DNA from: Bacillus salacetis
Lineage (GTDB): Bacteria; Bacillota; Bacilli; Bacillales; Bacillaceae_B
Reading direction: 5' to 3'
NCBI RefSeq assembly: GCF_003581585.1
Contig: NZ_QXIR01000001.1
Span: 62,001 to 126,000 of the forward strand
Length of the DNA: 64,000 nt
How positions within the stretch are numbered: the first letter of the stretch is position 1; every line of letters begins with the position of its first letter. The notes under the pieces were generated by a model. It was not told the origin of the DNA, searched no databases, and was given only the letters and a program-made list of their open reading frames with translations. Position numbers and translations under genes: made by a program. Positions 56,887 to 64,000 of the stretch are shown in pieces.

Positions 56887-56925
56887 AACAAAAGCAGCCC
56901 TACCGGAATCGGTGCGGGCTGCTTT
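56887..56925 (-). terminator. Terminator of metNPQ
   Basis: AAAGCAGCCC/GGGCTGCTTT with inner ACCG/CGGT, minus T-rich tail. Confidence 0.85.
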
Positions 56926-56932
56926 ACAAGTG

Positions 56933-57766
56933 TTACTCTTGGACCGGAACGACTGCTCCGCCCCACTCTTCGAGGATGAAGTCCTGAATTTCTTTTGAAC
57001 GAAGCACTTCGACAAGGGCCTTGACTGCTTCTTTGTCTTCGTCACCGCTGTTCACAGCAATAACATTCACATATGGAGAATCCTTATCTTCGATGGCAAT
57101 TGAATCTTCAAGAGGATTTAACCCTGAGTCAATCGCATAGTTGGAGTTGATAAGTACTGCGTCGCCTTCTTCGCTTTCATATAATTGAGGAAGAAGAGCT
57201 GCTTCATATTCATAATCGAATTGAAGGTTTTTTGGATTTTCAGCGATATCTTCAAGTGTTGCTTCCGTCTTCTCAACGCCCTCTTTAAGAGTGATCAAGC
57301 CCTGTGCTTCCAATAATGTAAGGATACGGCCGTGATCGGCAACAGAGTTACTCATAAGGATTGTTGCACCTTCAGGAAGTTCTTCAAGAGAATCATACTT
57401 TTTTGAGTACACACCGATTGGCTCAATGTGAATGCCGCCTGCATTTACAAAGTCGTATCCCTGTTCGGCAATTTGTGACTCAAGATACGGGATGTGCTGA
57501 AAGTAGTTCGCATCGATTTCGCCGCTTTCCAAATCCTTGTTTGGAAGGACGTAATCCTGGTACGTTTCGATATTCAACTCATACCCTTTTTCTTCAAGAA
57601 GAGGCTGGGCTTTTTCAAGGATTTCTGCATGGGGAATGTTAGAAGCCCCGACCGTGATTTCCTTTGTTTCCCCACCATCAGCCTGGCCGCCTTCATCTGA
57701 TGTGCCGCATGCTCCCAATGTAAGAATGCTTGCTGCTGTAAATAAACCTGCGATTAATTTTTTCAT
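56933..57766 (-). CDS. metQ: Methionine ABC transporter substrate-binding lipoprotein
   Basis: A 277-residue NlpA/MetQ-family lipoprotein. The lipobox is LTLGAC at residues 15-20. NIPHAEILEKAQPLLEEKGY, DANYFQHIPYLE and NYAIDSG are binding-fold landmarks. It captures methionine outside the membrane for MetP/MetN. Confidence 0.95.
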   Translation of the reverse strand: MKKLIAGLFTAASILTLGACGTSDEGGQADGGETKEITVGASNIPHAEILEKAQPLLEEKGYELNIETYQDYVLPNKDLESGEIDANYFQHIPYLESQIAEQGYDFVNAGGIHIEPIGVYSKKYDSLEELPEGATILMSNSVADHGRILTLLEAQGLITLKEGVEKTEATLEDIAENPKNLQFDYEYEAALLPQLYESEEGDAVLINSNYAIDSGLNPLEDSIAIEDKDSPYVNVIAVNSGDEDKEAVKALVEVLRSKEIQDFILEEWGGAVVPVQE

Positions 57767-57792
57767 GACATTTCCTTCTTTCTTTAATGTAA

Positions 57793-58461
57793 TTATCTTT
57801 TATCAGTTACTTTCGTCAATATGTCACCTATTATTTGAATAATGAAGACGATGATCAGTATGATGATCGTTGCCGCCAGTGTGACATCGTCCCTGCTTCG
57901 CTGGAAACCGTCCAAATAGGCAAGGTTTCCAAGACCGCCTGCTCCAATGACACCCGCCATGGCTGTAAAGCCGACAAGGGCGATGGCTGTTACAGTAATA
58001 CCAGAAATCAATGCCGGCATTGATTCAGGAAGCAGGACCTTCCAGATGATTGTTGAAGTTTTTGCTCCCATTGATTTTGCAGCTTCGATGACACCCTTAT
58101 TCACTTCCCTGAGTGCTATTTCAACCATCCTCGCATAGAAAGGTGCAGCCCCGATGATAAGGGCGGGAAGTGCGGCGTTGGCTCCCCTGATCGTCCCAAG
58201 AAGAAACTTGGTGAATGGTATCAGGAGGACAATCAGAATGATGAATGGGATTGAACGAAACACATTGACGACTGCACTTGTTACGGCATAAACTGCCTTG
58301 TTTTCCCAAATATTGTTGGGAGATGTTAAAAATAATAAAAGGCCGAGAATGATTCCTAGCACTAGAGTTATCGCCACCGACATCCCTGTCATATACAGGG
58401 TCTCAAGCGTCGCTTCCCACATTTTTTCACCGTCAACGTTCGGAAAGAGGGCTTCAATCAT
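57793..58461 (-). CDS. metP: Methionine ABC transporter permease
   Basis: A 222-residue permease of the MetI/MetP type with five helices. The EAA loop is [21 protein letters not shown] near residue 130, which docks on MetN. It overlaps metN by 8 bp and is 26 bp from metQ. Confidence 0.95.
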   Translation of the reverse strand: MIEALFPNVDGEKMWEATLETLYMTGMSVAITLVLGIILGLLLFLTSPNNIWENKAVYAVTSAVVNVFRSIPFIILIVLLIPFTKFLLGTIRGANAALPALIIGAAPFYARMVEIALREVNKGVIEAAKSMGAKTSTIIWKVLLPESMPALISGITVTAIALVGFTAMAGVIGAGGLGNLAYLDGFQRSRDDVTLAATIIILIIVFIIQIIGDILTKVTDKR

Positions 58462-59473
58462 GATTAATCACCTCAATCCCAACCGGTTGTGTTTTCAAAA
58501 AGCCGACAGCTTTTTCCTCTTCAGTGCCTGTCAAGTGAATAAATAATGTGCCATATGATCCTTCCTGCGTCTGAGAAATGCTTCCCTGAATGATATTGGC
58601 ATTGATGTCGTAATTCTTGATCAAGCTCGTAATAAGAGGCTGTTCTGTCTGTTCACCCACAAAAGTAAGCTTGACTATCTTCCCTTCCGGATAGTGAGAA
58701 ACGAGATTTTCAATTGCTTCCTTCGTGTTCCCAGTTTCGGAAACTTCACCTACAAAGCGCTGAGTGATTTTCTGTTGAGGATTCCTGAACACTTCAAGCA
58801 CTTTTCCAAGTTCTACAACCTTCCCATCTTCCATCACCGCCACCCGATGACAGATTTTCTGAATCACTTTCATCTCATGGGTGATCAGAACAATCGTAAG
58901 GCCCAAGCGCTCATTTATATCAACCAGAAGATCTAGAATGGAATCAGTGGTCTCCGGATCAAGAGCGGAAGTCGCCTCGTCACATAAGAGGACTTTTGGA
59001 TTATTGGCTAGTGCCCGGGCAATCCCGACACGCTGCTTTTGTCCGCCGCTCAATTGTGAAGGATAAGCATCCTCACGCCCTTTCAAACCGACCAGGTCGA
59101 TTAATTCATCGACTCTCTTATTCCGTTCTTCCTTCGAAACCTTGGTGATCTCGAGAGGGAATGCAATATTCTTCCTGACTGTCCTCGACCATAACAGGTT
59201 GAAATGCTGGAAGATCATCGAAATTTCATGGCGCGCACTTCTAAGTTTTTGCCCTTTGACTTGTGAAACAATATGTCCGTTAACATCGATGGTTCCTTCA
59301 CTCGGAATTTCAAGACCGTTCAACATCCTGATCAGGGTGCTCTTCCCCGCACCACTGTAGCCGATCACGCCGAAGATTTCTCCATCATTTATCGTCAGGT
59401 TCACATCATCCACTGCTGATATGGCACCATTTTTACTGTTAAATATCTTGCTTACCTTCGAAATACTTATCAT
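58454..59473 (-). CDS. metN: Methionine ABC transporter ATPase
   Basis: A 339-residue ATPase: Walker [10 protein letters not shown], signature [15 protein letters not shown], Walker [13 protein letters not shown], and a C-terminal NIL domain (about residues 260-335), which senses internal methionine (trans-inhibition) in homologues. First gene of the operon, behind a SAM riboswitch. Confidence 0.96.
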   Translation of the reverse strand: MISISKVSKIFNSKNGAISAVDDVNLTINDGEIFGVIGYSGAGKSTLIRMLNGLEIPSEGTIDVNGHIVSQVKGQKLRSARHEISMIFQHFNLLWSRTVRKNIAFPLEITKVSKEERNKRVDELIDLVGLKGREDAYPSQLSGGQKQRVGIARALANNPKVLLCDEATSALDPETTDSILDLLVDINERLGLTIVLITHEMKVIQKICHRVAVMEDGKVVELGKVLEVFRNPQQKITQRFVGEVSETGNTKEAIENLVSHYPEGKIVKLTFVGEQTEQPLITSLIKNYDINANIIQGSISQTQEGSYGTLFIHLTGTEEEKAVGFLKTQPVGIEVINHD

Positions 59474-59607
59474 TTTACCTCACCTCTCTCATACTAAACC
59501 TATTAGATTAGTAGGTTTTAGTGCCGTTGTTTAAACAATGCTGTACTATTATTTACTATAGAATCATTCCTAAACATCTTCTGAGGAATGACTTCTTCAA
59601 AATAAAA

Positions 59608-59636
59608 ATGCCTTCCTGCAATGAGCAGAAAGGCAT
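59608..59636 (-). terminator. SAM riboswitch terminator
   Basis: ATGCCTTTCTGC/GCAGGAAGGCAT followed by TTTTTATTTTG on the minus strand. A second weaker hairpin lies nearer metN (about 59546-59575). Confidence 0.9.
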
Positions 59637-59657
59637 GAAAATTTATCATTCACCTTT

Positions 59658-59766
59658 CTCTCATCTTCCAAAGCAATAAAAGCTTTGTGTGAATTGGCAC
59701 CATTTCAACATAATTGACGGTTGCCGGGCTTCGCAGGGCACATCCCTCCACCTCTCTCGATAAGAG
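59658..59766 (-). ncRNA. SAM-I riboswitch (S-box) aptamer
   Basis: P1 CTCTTATC/GATGAGAG; AGAGAGGTGGAGGGATGTGCC opens the core across 59758-59738; GAAGCCCGGCAACC follows; the GGTGCCAATTC segment and the CAAAGC/GCTTTG stem complete it. Transcription ends early when SAM is high. Confidence 0.96.
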
Positions 59767-59830
59767 CAAGAAACTCGCTTTATTTAATTAATCCTTTAAA
59801 GGATAAAAGTAATCTTTACTTCTGAATGTG

Positions 59831-59859
59831 ATTTTACATGGGTTTTAATATACTGTCAA
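59831..59859 (-). promoter_or_regulatory. Sigma-A promoter of metNPQ
   Basis: TTGACA (59859-59854), 17-bp spacer, TAAAAT (59836-59831), about 65 nt before the SAM aptamer. Confidence 0.85.
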
Positions 59860-59885
59860 CAATTTTCTCAAAGAATTTTTCTCCC

Positions 59886-60239
59886 TTATATCACTACTGG
59901 TTCTGCTTCATGGATCCTGCATAAGGTCAGTACGGATTCAACGAACAATAGCCCCCTGTACGTTCCGGTTACAGCTATATCCTCCCTCCCCAATAGAATC
60001 GAAAGCTTTTCTTTCCCATCAAGCAGGGTGCAGATTTGTTCAGGGTTTCCCTTCACTATAAAGTCGGATTCGCAATCTGTCTCATTAATCATGTCAATTT
60101 CATTATGTTTCCCAAAAGATACCCTCTTCTTCTCGACCCCATTATCAAAAGCGACTATGAAAGGTATATCCGGCATCAATGCTTTCAAATGGTATCTCAT
60201 TTTGCATTCTTCAAGCATCCTATAGATCTCTTTTTCCAA
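59886..60239 (-). CDS. yusD: SCP2-like protein YusD
   Basis: A 117-residue cytosolic protein resembling the SCP-2 sterol-transfer fold: FIVKGNPEQICTLLDGKEKLSILLGR is the typical strand-helix end. Function unknown in bacteria. The TTG start at 60239 follows AAGGGG by 9-10 nt. Position beside metNPQ and yusE matches B. subtilis. Confidence 0.75.
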   Translation of the reverse strand: MEKEIYRMLEECKMRYHLKALMPDIPFIVAFDNGVEKKRVSFGKHNEIDMINETDCESDFIVKGNPEQICTLLDGKEKLSILLGREDIAVTGTYRGLLFVESVLTLCRIHEAEPVVI

Positions 60240-60251
60240 TCGCTCATCCCC

Positions 60252-60440
60252 TTAACCAAGTCTCTTGTATACTATTTCCACCTCGTGGGTAGAAATCCTC
60301 TTGGAACTCCTCGACAACTTCTGAAGGGGATTGAGTAATGGTGTCGATTTGAAAGACAGGGAAGATAAAAAAGAAAATTTCCCGAGAAATATGTAAAAGA
60401 AGGGCATTAAAAGAGGCAGTTTCTGCATAAATTGTTTCAT
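60252..60440 (-). CDS. Possible 62-aa small protein upstream of yusD
   Basis: A 62-codon frame starting MKQFMQKLPLLMPFFYIFLG, with TGTGGAG 5 nt before the ATG. The first half is hydrophobic, the second basic and polar (KLSRSSKRISTHEVEIVY). It ends 12 nt before yusD, as expected for a co-transcribed gene. No family recognised; it could be chance. Confidence 0.4.
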   Translation of the reverse strand: MKQFMQKLPLLMPFFYIFLGKFSFLSSLSFKSTPLLNPLQKLSRSSKRISTHEVEIVYKRLG

Positions 60441-60542
60441 CAAAACTCCACAAGCAGGATCTTCCCGGGGTCCAGGGGCATCATCTTGTTTAATAGGAAT
60501 TTCAAATGGAGTAAGTTAAACAGCAAAAATTCAAGAAAAGAA

Positions 60543-60578
60543 CCAAAAAAAGTGCCGATTCCTAAACTGAATCAGCAC
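60543..60578 (-). terminator. Terminator of yusE
   Basis: GTGCCGATTC/GAATCAGCAC stem; minus-strand TTTTTTTGG. It overlaps the end of yusE. Confidence 0.8.
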
Positions 60579-60888
60579 CGATCAGGTCATTCATCTGTTC
60601 ATGTAAAAACGGAACAGAATGGAATGCGTATATTTTTTTCATTAGTGTTCCTTTTTTAAAAAGAAGCAGGCAAGGTACACTTTCCACTGAATGCTCATCT
60701 GCGATAGAAGGGATATAATTCAGATCGGCTTTCATAAAGTGAAAGGCAGGAAACAATTTTTCCGTTACATCGACCATTCTACCGGCAACCATACATGTGC
60801 CGCACATAGGAGTATAAAGATATAACGCCGTGTGTTCCTGTGCCTCTATTTCATTTTTCATTTGCTTTAATGATAAACGGTTCTTCAT
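60562..60888 (-). CDS. yusE: Thioredoxin-like protein YusE
   Basis: A 108-residue thioredoxin-fold protein with the active-site CGTC in LYTPMCGTCMVAG and cis-Pro in ESVPCLLLFKKG. It probably acts as a cytosolic disulfide reductase. Start ATG 60888 (a TTG precedes it at 60891). It lies 8 nt after yusF, so both are likely co-transcribed. Confidence 0.88.
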   Translation of the reverse strand: MKNRLSLKQMKNEIEAQEHTALYLYTPMCGTCMVAGRMVDVTEKLFPAFHFMKADLNYIPSIADEHSVESVPCLLLFKKGTLMKKIYAFHSVPFLHEQMNDLIGADSV

Positions 60889-60896
60889 CAAATCAG

Positions 60897-61253
60897 TTAC
60901 GTCCTTCTTTCAAGAAATTGTGTATGGACATCTATGTTGGCTGCAATCAGCACGGAAGCAAGATGGTATTCCGGAGCAGCTGCCACCTCTTTGTACATGC
61001 GGTCGATATACAGATGTTCTGCCTCAGGAAATTCCCTTTTAAATAATTTCCTGAGCTTCTCCCCGCTTTCATCCGCATCTACAAGAATATAGACTTCCCT
61101 GTTGAACAATTCATCCACCAGCTCATCCAGCTTCGTGATGCTGATCGTCCCGTTGGTGCAAATGATGTCAACAGGTTCCTTCACAACTTCTTTCACTTTT
61201 CTCTTATCCGTGGTCCCCTCAACGATAATGACCTTATCTTCAAACATCTCCAT
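60897..61253 (-). CDS. yusF: Toprim-domain protein YusF
   Basis: A 118-residue single Toprim domain: IIVEGTTDKRKV gives the Glu and YILVDADESGEKL the DxD metal pair. Related to ribonuclease M5 and primase Toprim domains; a nuclease or RNA-linked role is inferred. Ribosome site is weak (AAGAG). Precedes yusE. Confidence 0.88.
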   Translation of the reverse strand: MEMFEDKVIIVEGTTDKRKVKEVVKEPVDIICTNGTISITKLDELVDELFNREVYILVDADESGEKLRKLFKREFPEAEHLYIDRMYKEVAAAPEYHLASVLIAANIDVHTQFLERRT

Positions 61254-61530
61254 TGAATCATCTCTTTTCGCAACTAGGGTAGCTCGAGTGACCTCTATTT
61301 ATAGAGCTGTACATTATATTCATTGTCTCGCTTTTTGCGTCCGATTGCAAAGAAAAACTCTTTAAAAAAGGCTTTCCTGACAAGATTGCTCCGCATTAAA
61401 AATGTTCAGCACTTTCTTTGGAATGGAGGGGAATATCCCAAAGAAAGAGAAAGCTCTGCTACGCCGGTCTACATGTTTTCCCGGACGTTTCTTGGAATTC
61501 CTTTTTAAAATCCAGCCAAAAATGATACAG
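61254..61530. other. Intergenic stretch, no confident gene
   Basis: Between yusF and yusG. A 61-codon minus frame (61547-61362) begins MILLFFCIIFGWILKR after the yusG terminator, but no ribosome site is clear, so I do not call it. Confidence 0.35.
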
Positions 61531-61558
61531 AAAAAGAGTAGAATCATCTACCCTTTTT
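61531..61558 (-). terminator. Terminator of yusG
   Basis: GGGTAGA/TCTACTC stem, minus-strand TTTTTCTG. Confidence 0.7.
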
Positions 61559-61798
61559 TCAGCACCAGCCGCCTTCATCACAATCTGTATAACGTGGTTC
61601 AGCATCATCAGGTGTCATATAATTTTGAATGATTTTGTTTCCGGATGCTTCAAAATTCGGTTCCAATTGCAGGTTCTCTGCGGAATCAGGAATATCCATT
61701 TTCCCTACAAGCTGATCATCAAGATACAAATGAAGCTGACCTTCCACCAATTTTCCATTGACACGCTGTGTTACATCCAGCTTTTTAGGCTTAAGCAT
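61559..61798 (-). CDS. yusG: YusG (DUF2553) protein
   Basis: A 79-residue soluble protein, all-beta in appearance, with GQLHLYLDDQLVGKMDIP and a C-terminal CDEGGWC pair. Family DUF2553, unknown function. AAGGGGGA is 8 nt before the ATG. About 90 bp downstream of gcvH. Confidence 0.85.
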   Translation of the reverse strand: MLKPKKLDVTQRVNGKLVEGQLHLYLDDQLVGKMDIPDSAENLQLEPNFEASGNKIIQNYMTPDDAEPRYTDCDEGGWC

Positions 61799-61844
61799 TA
61801 CAAGTCCCCCTTATGCAAGTATGTATTTCTATCTTGCCCAAAAA

Positions 61845-61881
61845 ACAAAACAAAACCCTCCGGTAAAGCTGGAGGGTTTTG
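61845..61881 (-). terminator. Terminator of gcvH
   Basis: AAAACCCTCC/GGAGGGTTTT stem with minus T-rich tail. Confidence 0.9.
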
Positions 61882-61887
61882 TAAATA

Positions 61888-62271
61888 TTAGTCTTCTTTA
61901 ATCATTTCATCATATTTCTCAGAAGTCATCAGCTTGTCCACTTCTGAAGCATCTGAAAGCTCAACCGTCACCATCCATGCCTTTTCATATGGTGATTCAT
62001 TGACGAATTCAGGGCTGTCATCAAGGTCACCGTTGACCTCAACCACTTTCCCGCTGACCGGGGCATATAATTCAGAAACGGTCTTAACAGATTCAACGCT
62101 TCCGAATGGCTCGCCTGCAGTGATTTCGTCTCCTTCTTCAGGAAGTTCAACGAATACAATATCCCCTAGTTCTGATTGGGCAAAGTCAGTGATGCCGATT
62201 CGTACTTTTTCCCCTTCAACTTTTACCCACTCATGTTCTTCAGAATAACGAAGTTCTTTTGGTGTGCTCAT
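61888..62271 (-). CDS. gcvH: Glycine cleavage system H protein
   Basis: A 127-residue lipoyl-carrier protein. The lipoylated Lys is in [19 protein letters not shown] (about residue 63). It carries aminomethyl groups between P and T proteins and, in Bacillus, is also the main relay for lipoate to other complexes; LipA at 37.3 kb would make the cofactor. Confidence 0.97.
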   Translation of the reverse strand: MSTPKELRYSEEHEWVKVEGEKVRIGITDFAQSELGDIVFVELPEEGDEITAGEPFGSVESVKTVSELYAPVSGKVVEVNGDLDDSPEFVNESPYEKAWMVTVELSDASEVDKLMTSEKYDEMIKED

Positions 62272-62349
62272 TCCTATCCCTCCATTGCTATATTCACATC
62301 AATATTGACATAATTACTACTCTAAAAGCAAGAAAACCTTGCCAAAAAT

Positions 62350-62706
62350 TTATTTCCACGTGTCCTCGAACGTTTCTTCCTTGAATCCCAATGTCACCTT
62401 CGACCCTTCAGCAGATAACGGACGCTTGATCAGCATCCCGTCACTTGCCAGGATATCGAGCAATTCCTCATCGGAAGAATCGTTGACTTTGTCTTTTAAT
62501 CCAAGTTCACGATATTTCTTGCCGCTTGTGTTGAAAAACTTCTTCAGCGGCAGCCCGCTCTTTTCATAAAAGTCTTTCAGCTCCTCTTTTGATGGAGGGT
62601 TTTCAACAATATGTATTTCATTAAAGTCTCTTCTGTTTTCCTCAAGCCACTTTTTCGCTTTTCGGCATGTTCCACATTTCGGATATGAATAAAATTGGAT
62701 TGTCAT
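62350..62706 (-). CDS. yusI: ArsC/Spx-family protein YusI
   Basis: A 118-residue thioredoxin-fold protein of the Spx/MgsR/ArsC family, with CGTC in YPKCGTCRKAKKWL, EIHIVENPP and MLIKRPL. It keeps both cysteines of the CxxC. Arsenate reductase or redox regulator cannot be decided. Start ATG 62706, 7 nt after GGTGG. Confidence 0.88.
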   Translation of the reverse strand: MTIQFYSYPKCGTCRKAKKWLEENRRDFNEIHIVENPPSKEELKDFYEKSGLPLKKFFNTSGKKYRELGLKDKVNDSSDEELLDILASDGMLIKRPLSAEGSKVTLGFKEETFEDTWK

Positions 62707-62764
62707 ATCTTCACCACCCTTCCATAAAATCATTCGCGGCCACCAATAACTAATTTCGACAGTA

Positions 62765-62804
62765 TCACTTAAAATCCTGCAAATGGCAGCAGGATTTTAA
62801 GTGA
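62765..62804. repeat. 40-bp hairpin with 16-bp perfect stem
   Basis: TCACTTAAAATCCTGC, 8-nt loop, exact complement. No T-run at either side. It lies upstream of yusI and 16 bp from MITE copy F. Confidence 0.8.
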
Positions 62805-62820
62805 AAACCTGTTATCAAAT

Positions 62821-63011
62821 GGCTGTTTTCGCATATATTGTTGCTTTCGGAAAAATCCCTGATGCCGGATTTTCCCCTGTATTCAAAGGTTTTACTCTCG
62901 AAAAAGAACGAGCAGCTCTTTTCTTCCCTGCTCACCGGGATTTTTACGGAGGTTTTCCAGGACTTTATTAGAAATTTATAGTGAATAGCAACAAAGTTTA
63001 CGAAATCAGCC
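62821..63011 (+). mobile_element. MITE-like element, copy F (full)
   Basis: 191 bp, GGCTGTTTTCGCATATATTG to AGTTTACGAAATCAGCC; the ends match at about 20 of 25 positions when inverted. Flanks TATCAAAT and TATCATAT agree at 7 of 8. The right end touches the 3' end of the ArsR gene (stop at 63014). Confidence 0.85.
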
Positions 63012-63013
63012 TA

Positions 63014-63316
63014 TCATATACAAGTATTTTCAACTGTATCAATCAGTTCCTTTAATTCTCCGACAGCCTGGTCGAGTGCAAGGGAATAAAATCGTTGAGT
63101 TCCTTTCTGGACAGTTGTCACCAGATGCTGGTCCCTGAGGATTTTCAAATGATGAGACACAGCAGGCCGGGACAAAGTCAGATTGTCTGTAATTTCATTA
63201 ACAGTCAACGGCTCCTTCTCTGCCAGAAGAAGGATGATGTCCTGTCTGTAAGGATCACTCAATGCTTGAAATAAAGGAATACATTTACGGAATGTATCCA
63301 TAGCTTTTTGACCCAA
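63014..63316 (-). CDS. ArsR-family transcriptional regulator
   Basis: A 100-residue winged-helix protein. ALSDPYRQDIILLLAEKEPLTVNEI and LSRPAVSHHLKILRDQHLV form the helix-turn-helix; no CxC metal site is seen in the recognition helix, so it may not sense metal. The start is TTG 63316, 8 nt after GAAGGA; ATG 63301 is an alternative. It lies just downstream of the SDR gene on the same strand, which may be its partner. Confidence 0.9.
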   Translation of the reverse strand: MGQKAMDTFRKCIPLFQALSDPYRQDIILLLAEKEPLTVNEITDNLTLSRPAVSHHLKILRDQHLVTTVQKGTQRFYSLALDQAVGELKELIDTVENTCI

Positions 63317-63352
63317 TTTAGCATTCCTTCCCTCTTTATGATCTTACTCATA

Positions 63353-64000
63353 TTATATACGTTCTTGCACCTTGCGGACAATGGAAGGCACCATTTTTCT
63401 CGGCATAAACCGGACAGAACTCGCCAGCATTTTATTTTTGAAACCCGGGATAATGACGGTTTTGTTTGTTTCCAGCAAAGAATTTACAGCCTGTTCCACC
63501 ACTTCATCCGCCTTCATTACCCCGCTTTGGAACAGCTTGGACTGGCTAAGCTCCGCTGTACTGCTGAAGCCTGTTTCTGTAGCGCCTGGACATAATGCAG
63601 CCACTTTGACACCATTGCCTTCCCACTCATTAGCCAATGCTTCTGATAGAGAAAGCACATATGCTTTTGTAGCGTAGTAAACAGCCATCAAAGGTCCAGG
63701 CTGGAATGCAGCCGTTGAGGCTACATTCAAAATCTTACCGCTTTTTCTGGATACCATATCTTTTCCAAAATACTTAGTAAGTTCAGTCAAGGCAGTGATA
63801 TTGACTTCAATCATGTCCAGTTCCTTCTGCATCTCAGTTTCTTCAAATTCCCCAAATAATCCAAACCCTGCATTGTTGATTAAAATGTCGGCTGTCACGC
63901 CCAAAGAAGCAACTGTCTCATACAGTTTCATAGCTGAGCCAGATTGGGATAGATCAAGCGGAACTGTATAGGCTTTAATCCCATAGCTTGATTCGAGTTG
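63353..64000 (-). CDS. Short-chain dehydrogenase/reductase, partial (5' end outside)
   Basis: The frame is open to the right edge, adding about 23 residues before the ATG at 63931. ILINNAGFGLFGEF, NVASTAAFQPGPLMAVYYATKAYV (catalytic Ser and YxxxK, split) and CPGATETGF identify a classical SDR of about 260 residues; the N-terminal TGASxGIG cofactor motif must be beyond the window. Similar to DltE/YqjQ-type SDRs. Substrate unknown. Confidence 0.92.
   Translation of the reverse strand, partial: QLESSYGIKAYTVPLDLSQSGSAMKLYETVASLGVTADILINNAGFGLFGEFEETEMQKELDMIEVNITALTELTKYFGKDMVSRKSGKILNVASTAAFQPGPLMAVYYATKAYVLSLSEALANEWEGNGVKVAALCPGATETGFSSTAELSQSKLFQSGVMKADEVVEQAVNSLLETNKTVIIPGFKNKMLASSVRFMPRKMVPSIVRKVQERI

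Noticed and set aside
61362-61547. 61-codon minus-strand ORF with a hydrophobic start.
   Set aside because: No clear ribosome site, and the remainder has an unusual low-complexity Phe/Lys/Arg composition; kept only as a note.

Overview
The window is a chromosomal segment of a spore-forming Firmicute, family Bacillaceae. Gene content and order follow the Bacillus subtilis 168 block from yuxJ-pbpD-yufK-mrpA-G-yuxO-yuzC through yuiF-pepA-yuiD-C-B-A, yumB/yumC, yutM-yuzB-yutJ-yuzD-yutI, yutH-G-F-E-D-C, lipA, lytH, yunB-C-D-E-F, sufCDSUB, yurZ, metNPQ and yusD-E-F-G, gcvH, yusI. Moderate G+C, strong AGGAGG ribosome sites, many TTG/GTG starts and sporulation genes (lytH, yunB, yutH, yuzC) agree with this. 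The genus is not resolved. Gene symbols are assigned by recalled resemblance and synteny to B. subtilis, not by a search.

Layout: 1-4.1 kb has an efflux pump C-terminus, penicillin-binding protein PbpD and small membrane proteins. 4.4-10.1 kb is a complete seven-gene Mrp Na+/H+ antiporter operon. 10.8-14.3 kb has small proteins, a hot-dog thioesterase, candidate spore proteins and the antiporter YuiF. 14.6-24.5 kb holds leucyl aminopeptidase, yuiD/C/B/A, a Nudix protein, the NADH dehydrogenase YumB, the divergent ferredoxin-NADP reductase YumC, a YhfK-like protein and an A-type Fe-S carrier. 24.7-33.2 kb holds small redox and Fe-S proteins, a guanine-riboswitch-controlled lipoprotein nucleosidase, a hydroxyacid dehydrogenase, YutH and YutG. 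33.8-49.4 kb holds yutF-C, lipA, lytH, an NSS transporter with its 32-aa subunit, a lysine-riboswitch-controlled NhaC-type transporter, yunB, an HD-GYP protein and yunC-F. 49.9-55.1 kb is the suf Fe-S operon. 56-64 kb has yurZ, the SAM-riboswitch-controlled metNPQ methionine importer, the yusDEFG-gcvH-yusI cluster, an ArsR regulator and a partial SDR gene.

Cooperating genes: Mrp, YuiF and the NhaC/NSS carriers make a sodium-coupled transport theme. SufCDSUB, YutM, YutI and YuzD form an Fe-S/redox theme, with LipA (an Fe-S enzyme) making lipoate for GcvH. MetNPQ and the lysine carrier are controlled by amino-acid-sensing RNAs.

The most interesting material is between genes. (1) A non-coding MITE-like element of about 190 bp occurs in at least seven copies, with about 25-bp imperfect inverted ends starting GGCTGTTTTCG and apparent 8-bp target duplications. 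(2) There are two unrelated tandem arrays with the same 52-bp period, one of nine units built around a hairpin. (3) Six TTTATCRGCGATT boxes sit 20-21 bp apart. (4) Three palindromes share the core GGGACTGTCCC and each sits 3-5 bp after a stop codon. (5) A structured, terminator-ended RNA region lies downstream of yuzD next to the guanine riboswitch. Compared with the remembered B. subtilis map, comQXPA-degQ is missing after yuxO, hom-thrCB is missing near yutH, and several transport and signalling genes are inserted.
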